From: an uncultured Clostridia bacterium
Lineage (GTDB): Bacteria > Bacillota > Clostridia > CAKSNL01 > HGM11501
Assembly: GCA_934476235.1 (NCBI GenBank)
Contig: CAKSNL010000006.1
Coordinates: 62,001 to 126,000 of the forward strand
DNA length: 64,000 nt
Reading direction: 5' to 3'
The position numbers were made by a program, and so were the translations under genes. Below the pieces are notes generated by a model. That model was not told where the DNA came from. It ran no database searches and saw only the letters and a list, made by a program, of their open reading frames with translations. Below are positions 42,055-49,423 of the stretch, piece by piece; positions within the stretch are counted from its first letter, which is position 1, and every line of letters starts with the position of its first letter.

Positions 42055-42744
42055 ATGAATAAAAAAATACATATCGGCGCGGAATTCATTCTTGCGGCTC
42101 TCGCGGCTCTTTGCCAGCTTTTTTGCCTCATAATCACTTTAAGGAGTGCTTATTTTGCCTTCGGCGGTGCGGGTGCTATAGTGTCATCGGTGCTCTGGCT
42201 CGTTTTTGCGGCTCTGCTGCCGGTCTTTTTTCTGACAGGAAACAAGCTTTTTCTTAAAATTTCGCTGATTCTGGGAGCAATCCTTCGCGCGGTGAGCCTT
42301 ATAAACACTGTCATTCAGAGCATCGGTGAGGCGGCATATACGCTCGGCGTGCTTTATTATATAATTCAGGTGACGGCGCTTATTCTGTTTATTTTGATTG
42401 CGGTCTCGGTGTGTCTTAAAGAAGGGAAAAAGGTTTCGGTTGTTATAAGAGTATCGGCATGTGTGCTCCTGGCGATAAACGTTTTGATGCTTTTGCAGAT
42501 GCTCGGAACGCTTGGTTATTACCATCTTGCGCTTAAGCTGTACATGATTTCGGGATATCTTGTTGACATTTTCTTTGTCTCTGCGATAGCACTCTATTCT
42601 TTTAGGACTTTTGCCGAGAAGAAAAAGGCGGGCTACAAAAGCGCCGAAGAGGAATTACGGGCGTTAAGGGGGCGGCTGGAAAACGGCGAGATAACGGACC
42701 CCGAATACACGGCGGAAAAAAGAAAAATATTAAAAAATATATAA
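42055..42744 (+). CDS. Polytopic membrane protein with SHOCT-like tail
   Basis: 229 residues with six hydrophobic segments spread over residues 7-190, and a soluble C-terminal tail AEEELRALRGRLENGEITDPEYTAEKRKIL (quoted by its ends AEEELRAL and EKRKIL) of SHOCT type. No transporter or enzyme motif is seen. The pairing with the preceding gene, each with membrane helices plus SHOCT, suggests a heteromeric membrane complex. Function unknown. Confidence 0.75.
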   Translation: MNKKIHIGAEFILAALAALCQLFCLIITLRSAYFAFGGAGAIVSSVLWLVFAALLPVFFLTGNKLFLKISLILGAILRAVSLINTVIQSIGEAAYTLGVLYYIIQVTALILFILIAVSVCLKEGKKVSVVIRVSACVLLAINVLMLLQMLGTLGYYHLALKLYMISGYLVDIFFVSAIALYSFRTFAEKKKAGYKSAEEELRALRGRLENGEITDPEYTAEKRKILKNI

Positions 42745-42777
42745 AAGGGTCAATTCTTGGCTTAAAAGGGTGCACCT

Positions 42778-42993
42778 AAAAATCCCTCAGTCAAAACCTA
42801 CATGGAAGCTTAAAGCCCTCAAGAGCTAAAGGTAGCTCAGGCGGCGCTGAGGCAATGAATGACAGTCCGGTGGACTGTCAGAACCGAGGCGTGAGGAGAG
42901 CCGCAGCGAGACGGTGGCATTTGCAAAGCGAATGCCGGGAGGATTTTTCGGGAGGGTCACACGGCAAAACGGCGGGCAATTCATGAATTGCCC
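42778..42993 (+). repeat. Dispersed repeat copy B; no gene in 42745-43047
   Basis: It begins AAAAATCCCTCAG after GGGTGCACC and carries AAAGCCCTCAAGAGCTAAAGG. The 27-bp core (42888-42914) is present, as is the end GGGAGGATTTTTCGGGAGG (to about 42955). After that end comes the 20-bp palindrome (42974-42993), as in copy D. Confidence 0.75.
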
Positions 42994-43047
42994 CTACGGT
43001 GCATTAGCGTAAGTACGAAACAAAAAATGGGTTTATCAACACATTCA

Positions 43048-43071
43048 GGTGAGGCTTTTGCCTCGCCTTTT
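43048..43071. terminator. Terminator between SHOCT pair/repeat and DeoR gene
   Basis: GGTGAGGC, TTTT, GCCTCGCC then TTTTATA. It ends at the deoR-type gene's stop codon. Confidence 0.65.
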
Positions 43072-43816
43072 ATATTACGGTAAGATTGGGGAACGCCGCT
43101 TTGTATTCATCGGCAGATGAGTCCGTCACGAGATAGTCGACAAAAGAAAGCGAACACTGAAGATAGGTTGAAATGCTCCCGAATTTTGACGAGTCGCAAA
43201 GAAACATCTTTTTGTCCGCGCCGTTTAGCATTATGCTCCGCACGGCAATTTCATTCTGATTCACGTCATAGATAAGCCCGCCGTCCGTTAAGGAGCGCGC
43301 GGAAAAGACCGCCCAGTCGGCATGAATGGAGGAAAGCGACGCCTCGGCGATATGCCCTGACAAGGCGTACCTGTTGGGATAGGACTGGATGCCTCCGCTT
43401 GACACGACGTCAAAATTAAACCGCGTCGCCATGCTCATTATTTCCACGTTGTTGGTAAAGACCGTGATGCCCTTAAGGTGCGATATCTCGCGCGCAAACA
43501 CGGACGAGGTGGACGACGCGTCAATAAAAAGCGTGTCGCCGTCCTTTATCAGTGCGGCGGCTTTTTTGGCGATAAGGCACTTTTCGTCATAGCTTTTGTT
43601 GATTCTCACGGGATAGGGGACAAGGTATGATGCCGTGTCTGTAAGCTCCGCGCTTCCGTACGACCTTAAAATAAGCCCCTCGGCTTCAAGCTCGGCAAGG
43701 TCGCGGCGGACGCTTGAATAGCTCGAGTAGCAGAGCCTTGATATTTCGCGTGCGGAGACTCTGCGCCTTTCTGAAAGTATCTTAAGAATTCTTTCCCGAC
43801 GGTCGCTTTTTGCCAT
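43070..43816 (-). CDS. DeoR-family transcriptional repressor
   Basis: 248 residues. An N-terminal winged helix (RRERILKILSERRRVSAREISRLCYSSYSSVRRDLAELEAEGLI) and a sugar-phosphate sensing DeoRC domain (IKDGDTLFIDASSTSSVFAREI; VFSARSLTDGGLIYDVNQNEIAVRSIML). Such repressors usually leave DNA when a phosphorylated sugar binds. The start is ATG at 43814-43816 behind AAAGGAG; the longer frame would begin within the operator sites. It is divergent from the AraL/AraM-like operon across a gap with four identical TTTGAACATT sites, which very likely are its operators. Confidence 0.92.
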   Translation of the reverse strand: MAKSDRRERILKILSERRRVSAREISRLCYSSYSSVRRDLAELEAEGLILRSYGSAELTDTASYLVPYPVRINKSYDEKCLIAKKAAALIKDGDTLFIDASSTSSVFAREISHLKGITVFTNNVEIMSMATRFNFDVVSSGGIQSYPNRYALSGHIAEASLSSIHADWAVFSARSLTDGGLIYDVNQNEIAVRSIMLNGADKKMFLCDSSKFGSISTYLQCSLSFVDYLVTDSSADEYKAAFPNLTVI

Positions 43817-43836
43817 TTTGACCCGCTCCTTTGCTT

Positions 43837-43896
43837 TTTGAACATTTTTGAACATTTGACCGCGTAAATTGAATTATTTTCCGTATTTTGAACATT
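43837..43896 (-). promoter_or_regulatory. Three direct TTTGAACATT operator-like sites
   Basis: Identical 10-mers at 43837-43846, 43847-43856 and 43887-43896. Their offsets are 10 and 40 bp, close to whole turns of the helix. They cover the DeoR gene's leader and upstream region. Confidence 0.75.
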
Positions 43897-43898
43897 GC

Positions 43899-43927
43899 TT
43901 GCAAATATTACGCCATAATTATATAAT
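43899..43927 (+). promoter_or_regulatory. Promoter of the AraL/AraM-like operon
   Basis: TTGCAA (43899-43904), 17 bp, TATAAT (43922-43927), flanked on both sides by the TTTGAACATT sites. Confidence 0.78.
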
Positions 43928-43960
43928 GAAAACGGCTTGAATGTCAATAAAATAATCACA

Positions 43961-43970
43961 AATGTTCAAA
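43961..43970 (+). promoter_or_regulatory. Fourth operator-like site, inverted
   Basis: AATGTTCAAA, exact complement of TTTGAACATT. It sits just before the CGGAG ribosome binding site of the HAD gene, where a bound repressor would block transcription. Confidence 0.72.
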
Positions 43971-43980
43971 CGGAGATATT

Positions 43981-44781
43981 ATGGAGAAATTAAAAAACAT
44001 AAAGCAGTACCTTCTGGATATGGACGGCACGATATATTTGGATAACGAGCTTTTTGACGGTGCGGCGGAATTTTTGGACTGGGTTAAAAATTCCGGCGGG
44101 CGGTGCATATTTATGACGAACAACTCGTCCAAAAGTGTGGAAAAATACATTGAAAAGCTCGCCGGTATGGGGATAAAGGCGGGCAGGGAGGACTTTTTGA
44201 CCTCGCTTGACGCGACGGCTCAATACCTTAAAAAAAGGGAGTATAAAAAGATATATGCGCTCGGCACAAAGTCATTTTCCGGCGAGCTTAAGGAAAAGGG
44301 CTTTAACATCACGTCGGAGCCGGATGATGACGCTGACTGCCTTTGCATGGGCTACGACACGGAGCTTAACTATAAAAAGCTGGAGGATGCGTGTATTTTG
44401 CTAAGAAAGGATATCGCCTATATCGCGACGAATCCGGACTGGGTGTGCCCGACATGGTACGGCTTTGCGCCCGACTGCGGCTCGGTTGCCGAAATGCTTT
44501 TCCGTGCGACGGGGAAAAGACCGGTCTTCATAGGAAAGCCGAAACCATATATGGCGGAGCTCGCGGTGAAAAATACCGGAATCGGGAAAAGTGAGACCGC
44601 CGTGGTCGGCGACAGGATATATACAGACATTGCGTGCGGAGTGAACGCGGGGATAACCTCCGTCTTTTTATTAAGCGGAGAGGGGAAAATGAGCGACATC
44701 GAAAAATATGGTGTTCGCCCGGACTATGTATTTAATAACATCAGGGAGCTTTTAAATGCCTTGAAGGAGGAAGAAAAATGA
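43981..44781 (+). CDS. HAD-IIA sugar phosphatase (AraL/NagD-like)
   Basis: 266 residues. A C2-capped HAD phosphatase: nucleophile and acid D13-M-D15-GT, motif II TNNSS, motif III Lys in GKPKPYM, motif IV GDRIYTDI. In Bacillus subtilis the homologous AraL sits beside AraM, just as here. The 3' end overlaps the next gene by 4 nt (ATGA), so the two products are made together. A DeoR-type repressor controls the unit. The likely reaction is dephosphorylation of a small sugar or polyol phosphate; the true substrate is open. Confidence 0.88.
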   Translation: MEKLKNIKQYLLDMDGTIYLDNELFDGAAEFLDWVKNSGGRCIFMTNNSSKSVEKYIEKLAGMGIKAGREDFLTSLDATAQYLKKREYKKIYALGTKSFSGELKEKGFNITSEPDDDADCLCMGYDTELNYKKLEDACILLRKDIAYIATNPDWVCPTWYGFAPDCGSVAEMLFRATGKRPVFIGKPKPYMAELAVKNTGIGKSETAVVGDRIYTDIACGVNAGITSVFLLSGEGKMSDIEKYGVRPDYVFNNIRELLNALKEEEK

Positions 44782-46043
44782 GTGAAATCTTAAAAATAAT
44801 TGAAGAATTCAAAAAACCGTGCGCGTGCGGGAAAGTGCATAAGACCGCGGTGCGCGACGTGGTGATAGAGCCCGGCGCGGTAAAAAGGGTCGGCGAAATA
44901 TTAAGGAAAAACTCTTTCCCCGAAGATCTTTTGCTTGTGGCGGACAAAAACACGCTCAAAGCGGCTTCTCCGATTACCGAAAGCCTTTACGGCTTTAACG
45001 TTTCTTATAAGATATATGACGATTTGAGAGTCGCTAAAATGGAGCATGTGGAAGAGCTTCAGGATTTGATAAGAGGAAAGGACATTGCCGTTCTTTCCGT
45101 CGGCACCGGCTCGGTAAACGATTCATGCCGCCTCGCCGCGTCGCGCGAGGGGAAAAGGCTCTGCATATTCGGCACCGCCCCGTCGATGGACGGGTTTGCC
45201 TCCTACGGCGCGCCGATAGTAAAGGGAGCGTTTAAGTCAAGCTACGCGTCGCAAAGCCCGGAGGTCATAATCGCGGACACCGAAATTTTAGCCGCCGCGC
45301 CGACAAAGTTAAAGTCCGCCGGATTCGGGGACATGATGGCAAAGTACATAGGGCTTATCGACTGGCAGATATCGCACCTTTTAACCGGCGAATATTACTG
45401 CGAAAAAATAGCCGCGCTCACGCGTGAGGCGGCGGATGAGATTATGAGTATGGCGGGCTCTGTCACAAAGAACGACCCGCACACGGCGGGCAAGATTTTT
45501 GAGGCTCTTTTAAAAACCGGAATCGGAATGAGCTTTTCCGAAAATTCGCGCCCGGCGAGCGGAAGCGAGCACATAATCGCGCACCTTATAGAGTGCGTCG
45601 AGCTGCGCAGCGGCAAAATCCCGAATTTTCACGGGGAGGACGTCGGCGTCTGCACACTTTATATGTTAAAATACTATAACGCGCTTGCGGAGCATGAAGC
45701 CGTCGGCGCGGACTATGAAAAGGTCGACTGGGACGATGTGTACTCCTTTTACGGCGATATGGCTCCCGACGTGAGAAAGCTAAACGAGCCGGAAAACTGC
45801 ATAGATGGTGTGACTCCCGAATCCGTAAAGGAAAACTGGAGCGCGGTAAGAGAGATTATAAAGAGCGTTCCGGGCTATGACGAGGTTAAAGAGGCGATGG
45901 AAAAAGCGGGCTGCAAAATAACGGTTTCCGATATCGGCAAGAGCGAAAAGCTTTTTTCCGACTGCGTGAAATATTCGCCCTACATGAGAAAAAGACTCAC
46001 GCTTTTAAGGCTTAAAGACATGATAAAACCGGCTGATGTTTAA
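44778..46043 (+). CDS. Glycerol-1-phosphate dehydrogenase family protein (AraM/EgsA-like)
   Basis: 421 residues. Iron-alcohol-dehydrogenase superfamily, AraM/EgsA branch: the N-terminal CACGKVH, NAD-binding SVGTGSVNDSCRLAA, FGTAPSMDGFAS, the metal ligands in SAGFGDMMAKY and ASGSEHIIAH, and FHGEDVGV. AraM reduces dihydroxyacetone phosphate to sn-glycerol-1-phosphate, the archaeal-type lipid precursor that bacilli use for heptaprenylglyceryl lipids. No arabinose genes are near, so the pair acts outside an ara operon here. Together with the HAD phosphatase it could make or break down a glycerol- or polyol-phosphate. Confidence 0.88.
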   Translation: MSEILKIIEEFKKPCACGKVHKTAVRDVVIEPGAVKRVGEILRKNSFPEDLLLVADKNTLKAASPITESLYGFNVSYKIYDDLRVAKMEHVEELQDLIRGKDIAVLSVGTGSVNDSCRLAASREGKRLCIFGTAPSMDGFASYGAPIVKGAFKSSYASQSPEVIIADTEILAAAPTKLKSAGFGDMMAKYIGLIDWQISHLLTGEYYCEKIAALTREAADEIMSMAGSVTKNDPHTAGKIFEALLKTGIGMSFSENSRPASGSEHIIAHLIECVELRSGKIPNFHGEDVGVCTLYMLKYYNALAEHEAVGADYEKVDWDDVYSFYGDMAPDVRKLNEPENCIDGVTPESVKENWSAVREIIKSVPGYDEVKEAMEKAGCKITVSDIGKSEKLFSDCVKYSPYMRKRLTLLRLKDMIKPADV

Positions 46044-46056
46044 TCAGCCGGTTTTT
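46025..46056 (+). terminator. Terminator of the AraL/AraM-like operon
   Basis: AAAACCGGCTGAT, GTTTA, ATCAGCCGGTTTTT. The stop codon lies in the loop and following base of the stem. Confidence 0.88.
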
Positions 46057-46057
46057 G

Positions 46058-46300
46058 TTATTTAACCTGTCCCGAACCGTCCGGGTCGACCATGTCGCGC
46101 GCCGCGCGTCCGGCATCCTCGGCTCCGTTCTTTAAGTCCTTGCCGGTATCCTTTATGTCGTCCTTTAAATTGCTGTCATCGTTTTTCTTATCGCTGTTCT
46201 GGCTGTTATCCGTGCTTGTATCGGGTGCTGTGTTATTTGTGCATCCGGCAAACGAGAATAAAAGCGTTACCGCGAACAAAACTGCCAATATTTTTTTCAT
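46058..46300 (-). CDS. Small Asp/Asn/Lys-rich lipoprotein
   Basis: 80 residues. Signal MKKILAVLF... with lipobox FAGC (Cys at 20), then a highly polar, probably disordered tail (NTAPDTSTDNSQNSDKKNDD and a helix near KDLKNGAEDAGRAA). No domain is recognised. The start is ATG 46300; the upstream in-frame ATG at 46312 is only one base from AGGAG and unlikely. Convergent with araM. Probably anchored outside the membrane; function unknown. Confidence 0.7.
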   Translation of the reverse strand: MKKILAVLFAVTLLFSFAGCTNNTAPDTSTDNSQNSDKKNDDSNLKDDIKDTGKDLKNGAEDAGRAARDMVDPDGSGQVK

Positions 46301-46367
46301 AAAAAATGTCATCTCCTAACTTTTTTCTTTATTATTTTCTTATTTTGAAAAAAATATGCATATTTTA

Positions 46368-46396
46368 TTGACTAAATTTAACCTGCTTGGTATACT
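46368..46396 (+). promoter_or_regulatory. prfA promoter
   Basis: TTGACT (46368-46373), 17 bp, TATACT (46391-46396). Confidence 0.75.
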
Positions 46397-46435
46397 TATA
46401 TATGTGACTAATCTTACTTGGAAGGATTTTTTAAA

Positions 46436-47503
46436 ATGTTTGATAAACTGGACTTTATTGAGGAACGCTATAACGACCTGACGGAAAAGATAAGCGATCC
46501 CGACGTTCTGGCGGACAGGGAACGCTGGAGCAAGCTCATCAAGGAGCACTCGGACATGACCCCGATAGTCGAAAAATACAAGGAATACAAAAATTTAAAA
46601 GCAGCGGTCGAGGAGGCGAAAGCCATACTGGACGATCCGGATTCAAAGGAGCTATATGAGCTTGCAAAAGCGGAAATCTCCGAAGCTGAGGAAAAGATCG
46701 GCACCTGCGCGGACGAGCTTAAGATACTCCTTTTGCCGAAGGACCCGAACGACGATAAAAACGTTATCATGGAGATACGCGCCGGCGCGGGCGGAGATGA
46801 GGCGGCGCTTTTTGCCGCGTCGCTTTTCAGAATGTATTCGATGTATGCCGAGTCGCGCCGCTGGAAGATCGACATTATGAACACGAGCGAGACCGGAATC
46901 GGCGGTTATAAGGAAATTTCCTTCATGATAATCGGTCAGGGCGCATACAGCCGCCTTAAGTACGAAAGCGGCGTTCACCGCGTGCAGAGAGTGCCGGATA
47001 CGGAGTCGCAGGGAAGGATCCACACGTCGACCGTTACGGTTGCCGTGCTTCCCGAAATCGACCAGGTCGAGGTCGATATCGACCCGAACGATTTGAGGAT
47101 TGACGTGTTCAGAGCCGGCGGACCCGGAGGTCAGTGCGTTAATACGACGGACAGTGCGGTGCGTATCACGCATATTCCGACAGGGCTTGTGGTAAGCTGC
47201 CAGGATGAGAAGAGTCAGCACAAGAACAAGGACAAGGGAATGAAGATTCTCCGCGCAAGGCTTTATGAGCTTATGGAGTCCGAGCAGCACGAAAAGGTCG
47301 CGTCCGAGCGAAAGAGCCAGGTCGGCACGGGCGACAGGAGCGAGAGGATAAGAACCTACAACTTCCCGCAGGGGAGAGTGTCCGACCACAGAATCGGGCT
47401 GACGCTGCATAAGATCGACGCGATTATGAACGGCGATTTGGACGAATTGCTTGACGCGCTCACGGTGCACTACCAGAGCGAAAAACTGAAGATGCAGGAC
47501 TGA
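46436..47503 (+). CDS. prfA: Peptide chain release factor 1
   Basis: 355 residues, normal length. It ends translation at UAA and UAG. The GGQ triplet of the hydrolysis loop is residues 231-233 (in GGPGGQCVN), with the codon-recognition region (PxT-like) before it around ARVIHTSTVTV-type sequence (here GRIHTSTVTVAV). The start is ATG 46436, with GAAGGA upstream. Its usual partner prmC is not adjacent. It ends at a terminator that is duplicated 230 bp further on. Confidence 0.96.
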   Translation: MFDKLDFIEERYNDLTEKISDPDVLADRERWSKLIKEHSDMTPIVEKYKEYKNLKAAVEEAKAILDDPDSKELYELAKAEISEAEEKIGTCADELKILLLPKDPNDDKNVIMEIRAGAGGDEAALFAASLFRMYSMYAESRRWKIDIMNTSETGIGGYKEISFMIIGQGAYSRLKYESGVHRVQRVPDTESQGRIHTSTVTVAVLPEIDQVEVDIDPNDLRIDVFRAGGPGGQCVNTTDSAVRITHIPTGLVVSCQDEKSQHKNKDKGMKILRARLYELMESEQHEKVASERKSQVGTGDRSERIRTYNFPQGRVSDHRIGLTLHKIDAIMNGDLDELLDALTVHYQSEKLKMQD

Positions 47504-47507
47504 AAAC

Positions 47508-47537
47508 GGCATCCGCATTTAGCGGATGTCTTTTTTT
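47508..47537 (+). terminator. prfA terminator
   Basis: GGCATCCGC, ATTTA, GCGGATGTC and seven T. Its 3' half (18 bp, 47522-47539) recurs at 47753-47770. Confidence 0.85.
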
Positions 47538-47579
47538 GTTCTGCATGAAGAGCTTGAACGCTCGAAATATGTGAGTATT

Positions 47580-47725
47580 CCTAAAAATCCTCCCTTCGCC
47601 TTCGGCTCTTCCGTCTCGCTGCGGCTCTCCTCACGCCTCGGTTCTGACAGTCCACCGGACTGCCATTCATTGCCTCGGCGCCGCTGCGCTACCTTTAGCA
47701 AGGAGGACTTTTTTGACGCACCCGT
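47580..47725 (-). repeat. Dispersed repeat copy C; no gene in 47538-47868
   Basis: The reverse of copies A and B. Read on the minus strand it has GTCCTCCTTGCTAAAGG, GAGGCAATGAATGGCAGTCC, the 27-bp core (47611-47637) and the end GGGAGGATTTTTAGG. It lies between two exact 18-bp copies of the prfA terminator's 3' half. Confidence 0.75.
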
Positions 47726-47765
47726 TTAAGGCAAGGTTTAATTTTAACAGATGCGGATGTCTTTT

Positions 47766-47795
47766 TTTGTCGCACGAAAGACAGGAAACGACAAA
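47766..47795. promoter_or_regulatory. Possible paired Spo0A half-sites before spoIIAA
   Basis: TTTGTCG (47766-47772) and its complement CGACAAA (47789-47795) face each other 73 bp before the spoIIAA start. They resemble 0A boxes. No convincing sigma-H -10/-35 pair was found; GAAT at 47826-47829 might belong to one. Confidence 0.3.
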
Positions 47796-47868
47796 ATCTT
47801 TCAAAGGGAAAAACTGGAAAAAACAGAATCAGTAATTATGAAAGCATACAAAAGAAAGGAAGATATAT

Positions 47869-48225
47869 ATGAAAGACAGTTACACGGCGACAAAAAGCGC
47901 GCTCGTGGTGAAGATTGAGGGCGAGCTTGACCAGCACAACGCGGTCGCCTTAAGGCGGTCGCTGGACGAGCGCATTTCATTGGGGTGCGACAATCTGGTG
48001 TTTGACTTGGGAAGGCTTGAATTTATGGACAGCTCCGGAATCGGGGTCATCATCGGGCGGTACAAAAACGTTACCGCGCTCGGCGGCAGAGCGTGTATCG
48101 CCGCCGCAAAGCCGCAGGTGGAGCGGATCATAAGGTTATCCGCAATCGACAGGATAATCCCGCTTTACAAGGACGTGGACGAGGCAATAAACGCAATAGA
48201 GGGCACGAAAGAAGAGGTGAAATAA
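47869..48225 (+). CDS. spoIIAA: Anti-sigma factor antagonist SpoIIAA
   Basis: 118 residues, STAS fold. It frees sigma F by binding SpoIIAB, and is switched off by phosphorylation on the second Ser of MDSSGIG (S56, matching S58 of Bacillus). KIEGELDQHN and FDLGRLEFMDSSG are the family landmarks. The start is ATG 47869 behind AGAAAGGAAG. It is the first gene of the three-gene sigma-F operon (spoIIAA, spoIIAB, sigF), expected to be turned on early in sporulation. Confidence 0.96.
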   Translation: MKDSYTATKSALVVKIEGELDQHNAVALRRSLDERISLGCDNLVFDLGRLEFMDSSGIGVIIGRYKNVTALGGRACIAAAKPQVERIIRLSAIDRIIPLYKDVDEAINAIEGTKEEVK

Positions 48226-48226
48226 A

Positions 48227-48640
48227 ATGGATAACTTTATGCGGACGGAATTTTTAAGCAAAACGGCAAACGAGGGCTTTGCGCGCGCCGCGGTATCGGC
48301 GTTTTTATCGCAGCTTGACCCGACTATAGAGCAGCTTGCCGAGATAAAAACCGCGGTCTCCGAGGCGGTGACAAACGCAATAGTTCACGGCTATGAATCC
48401 ATGAGCGGCTTTGTCACGCTTACATGTCAGTGGAAGGAGCGGCTCGTTACCATAACGGTGGAGGACAAGGGCTGCGGCATCAGCGATGTTGCGATGGCGC
48501 GCACTCCGCTTTTCACCACGAAGCCGGAGCTTGAGCGGAGCGGAATGGGCTTCACCGTTATGGAAAATTTCATGGACTCGGTCGAGGTGTATTCCAAGGA
48601 GCACTCAGGAACAAAGGTGGTTATGGTTAAAAAGCTATGA
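48227..48640 (+). CDS. spoIIAB: Anti-sigma F factor / kinase SpoIIAB
   Basis: 137 residues. GHKL kinase that holds sigma F inactive and phosphorylates SpoIIAA. The ATP-binding boxes are N (EAVTNAIVHGY), G1 (DKGCGI) and G2 (ERSGMGFTVME). It starts one base after the spoIIAA stop and overlaps sigF by 4 nt, so the three products are made in a fixed ratio, which the partner-switch needs. Confidence 0.96.
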   Translation: MDNFMRTEFLSKTANEGFARAAVSAFLSQLDPTIEQLAEIKTAVSEAVTNAIVHGYESMSGFVTLTCQWKERLVTITVEDKGCGISDVAMARTPLFTTKPELERSGMGFTVMENFMDSVEVYSKEHSGTKVVMVKKL

Positions 48641-49344
48641 CGGAAAACGAGAGACTTCTGGGGCTTATAAAAGAGGGGGACTGTGAGGCAAGAAACGCTT
48701 TGATCGAGAACAACATGGGGCTTGTACATAGCATTGCGCGGCGTTTTACCGGGCGCGGATGCGATTTTGAGGAGCTGTGCCAGATCGGCGCGATAGGTCT
48801 TATCAAGGCGACGGACAGGTTCAGCTTGGACTTCGGCGTTCAGTTTTCGACCTACGCCGTTCCCGTTATCATGGGAGAGATAAAAAAGTTTTTGAGGGAC
48901 GACGGACCGGTCAAGGTTGCGCGGAGCTTAAAGGAGCTTTCGAGCCGCGCGATGGGCGAAAAAGAGCGGATGGAAAACGAGCTGGGGCGCGAGGTCACGG
49001 TGTCGGAGCTTTCCCGCGCTTTGGGAGTGGAGCCCGAAAAGCTCGCCGGAGCACTGTCAAGCGCGGTCGCTCCGAAGTCGCTTTACGAATCCGCGGGCGA
49101 TGATGACGAGCCGGTGATGGACCGCATCGCGGCAGAACCCTCGGGCGAGGAAAAAATAGTTGACCGTATGGCACTTTCGGAGGCGTTATCAGAGCTTGAC
49201 AGGCGGGAGAGAAACGTTATAATCATGCGCTATTTCAGAAATATGACGCAGACGGACGTTTCCGCTCTTTTGGGCGTGTCGCAGGTGCAGGTCTCCAGAA
49301 TAGAAACGCGCGCAAAAAAGAAGCTTAAAGAAGGACTCATTTAG
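48637..49344 (+). CDS. sigF: Sporulation sigma factor SigF
   Basis: 235 residues. Forespore-specific sigma factor. Region 2 runs about 20-90 (NNMGLVHSIARRF, DFEELCQIGAIGLIKATDRFSLDFGVQFSTYAVPVIMGEIKKFLRDD quoted by its ends), region 3 about 100-160, and region 4.2 has the helix-turn-helix MTQTDVSALLGVSQVQVSRIE. Its presence shows the organism can, or recently could, form endospores. It ends at a terminator overlapping the stop. Confidence 0.96.
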   Translation: MTENERLLGLIKEGDCEARNALIENNMGLVHSIARRFTGRGCDFEELCQIGAIGLIKATDRFSLDFGVQFSTYAVPVIMGEIKKFLRDDGPVKVARSLKELSSRAMGEKERMENELGREVTVSELSRALGVEPEKLAGALSSAVAPKSLYESAGDDDEPVMDRIAAEPSGEEKIVDRMALSEALSELDRRERNVIIMRYFRNMTQTDVSALLGVSQVQVSRIETRAKKKLKEGLI

Positions 49345-49355
49345 AGTCCTTCTTT
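49330..49355 (+). terminator. Terminator of the sigma-F operon
   Basis: GAAGGACTC, ATTTA, GAGTCCTTC then TTT; the stop codon TAG lies at the loop edge. The T-run is short. Confidence 0.65.
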
Positions 49356-49363
49356 AAATTGAC

Positions 49364-49392
49364 TTGAAATAACAAAGAAGATGTGCTATACT
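49364..49392 (+). promoter_or_regulatory. Promoter of the tsaE operon
   Basis: TTGAAA (49364-49369), 17 bp, TATACT (49387-49392). The overlapping TTGACT at 49359 would give a 22-bp spacer and is rejected. Confidence 0.7.
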
Positions 49393-49423
49393 TAAAATAT
49401 CAGTGCAAAAGAAAGGTAATTTT

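Noticed and set aside
44778..46043. Ordinary glycerol dehydrogenase (GldA)
   Set aside because: The N-terminal CACGKVH, the GTAPSMDGFAS motif and the AraL-like neighbour fit the AraM/EgsA branch better.
46652..47518. 288-residue minus-strand open frame
   Set aside because: It is the antisense of prfA, which has all family motifs; the minus protein has no recognisable domain.
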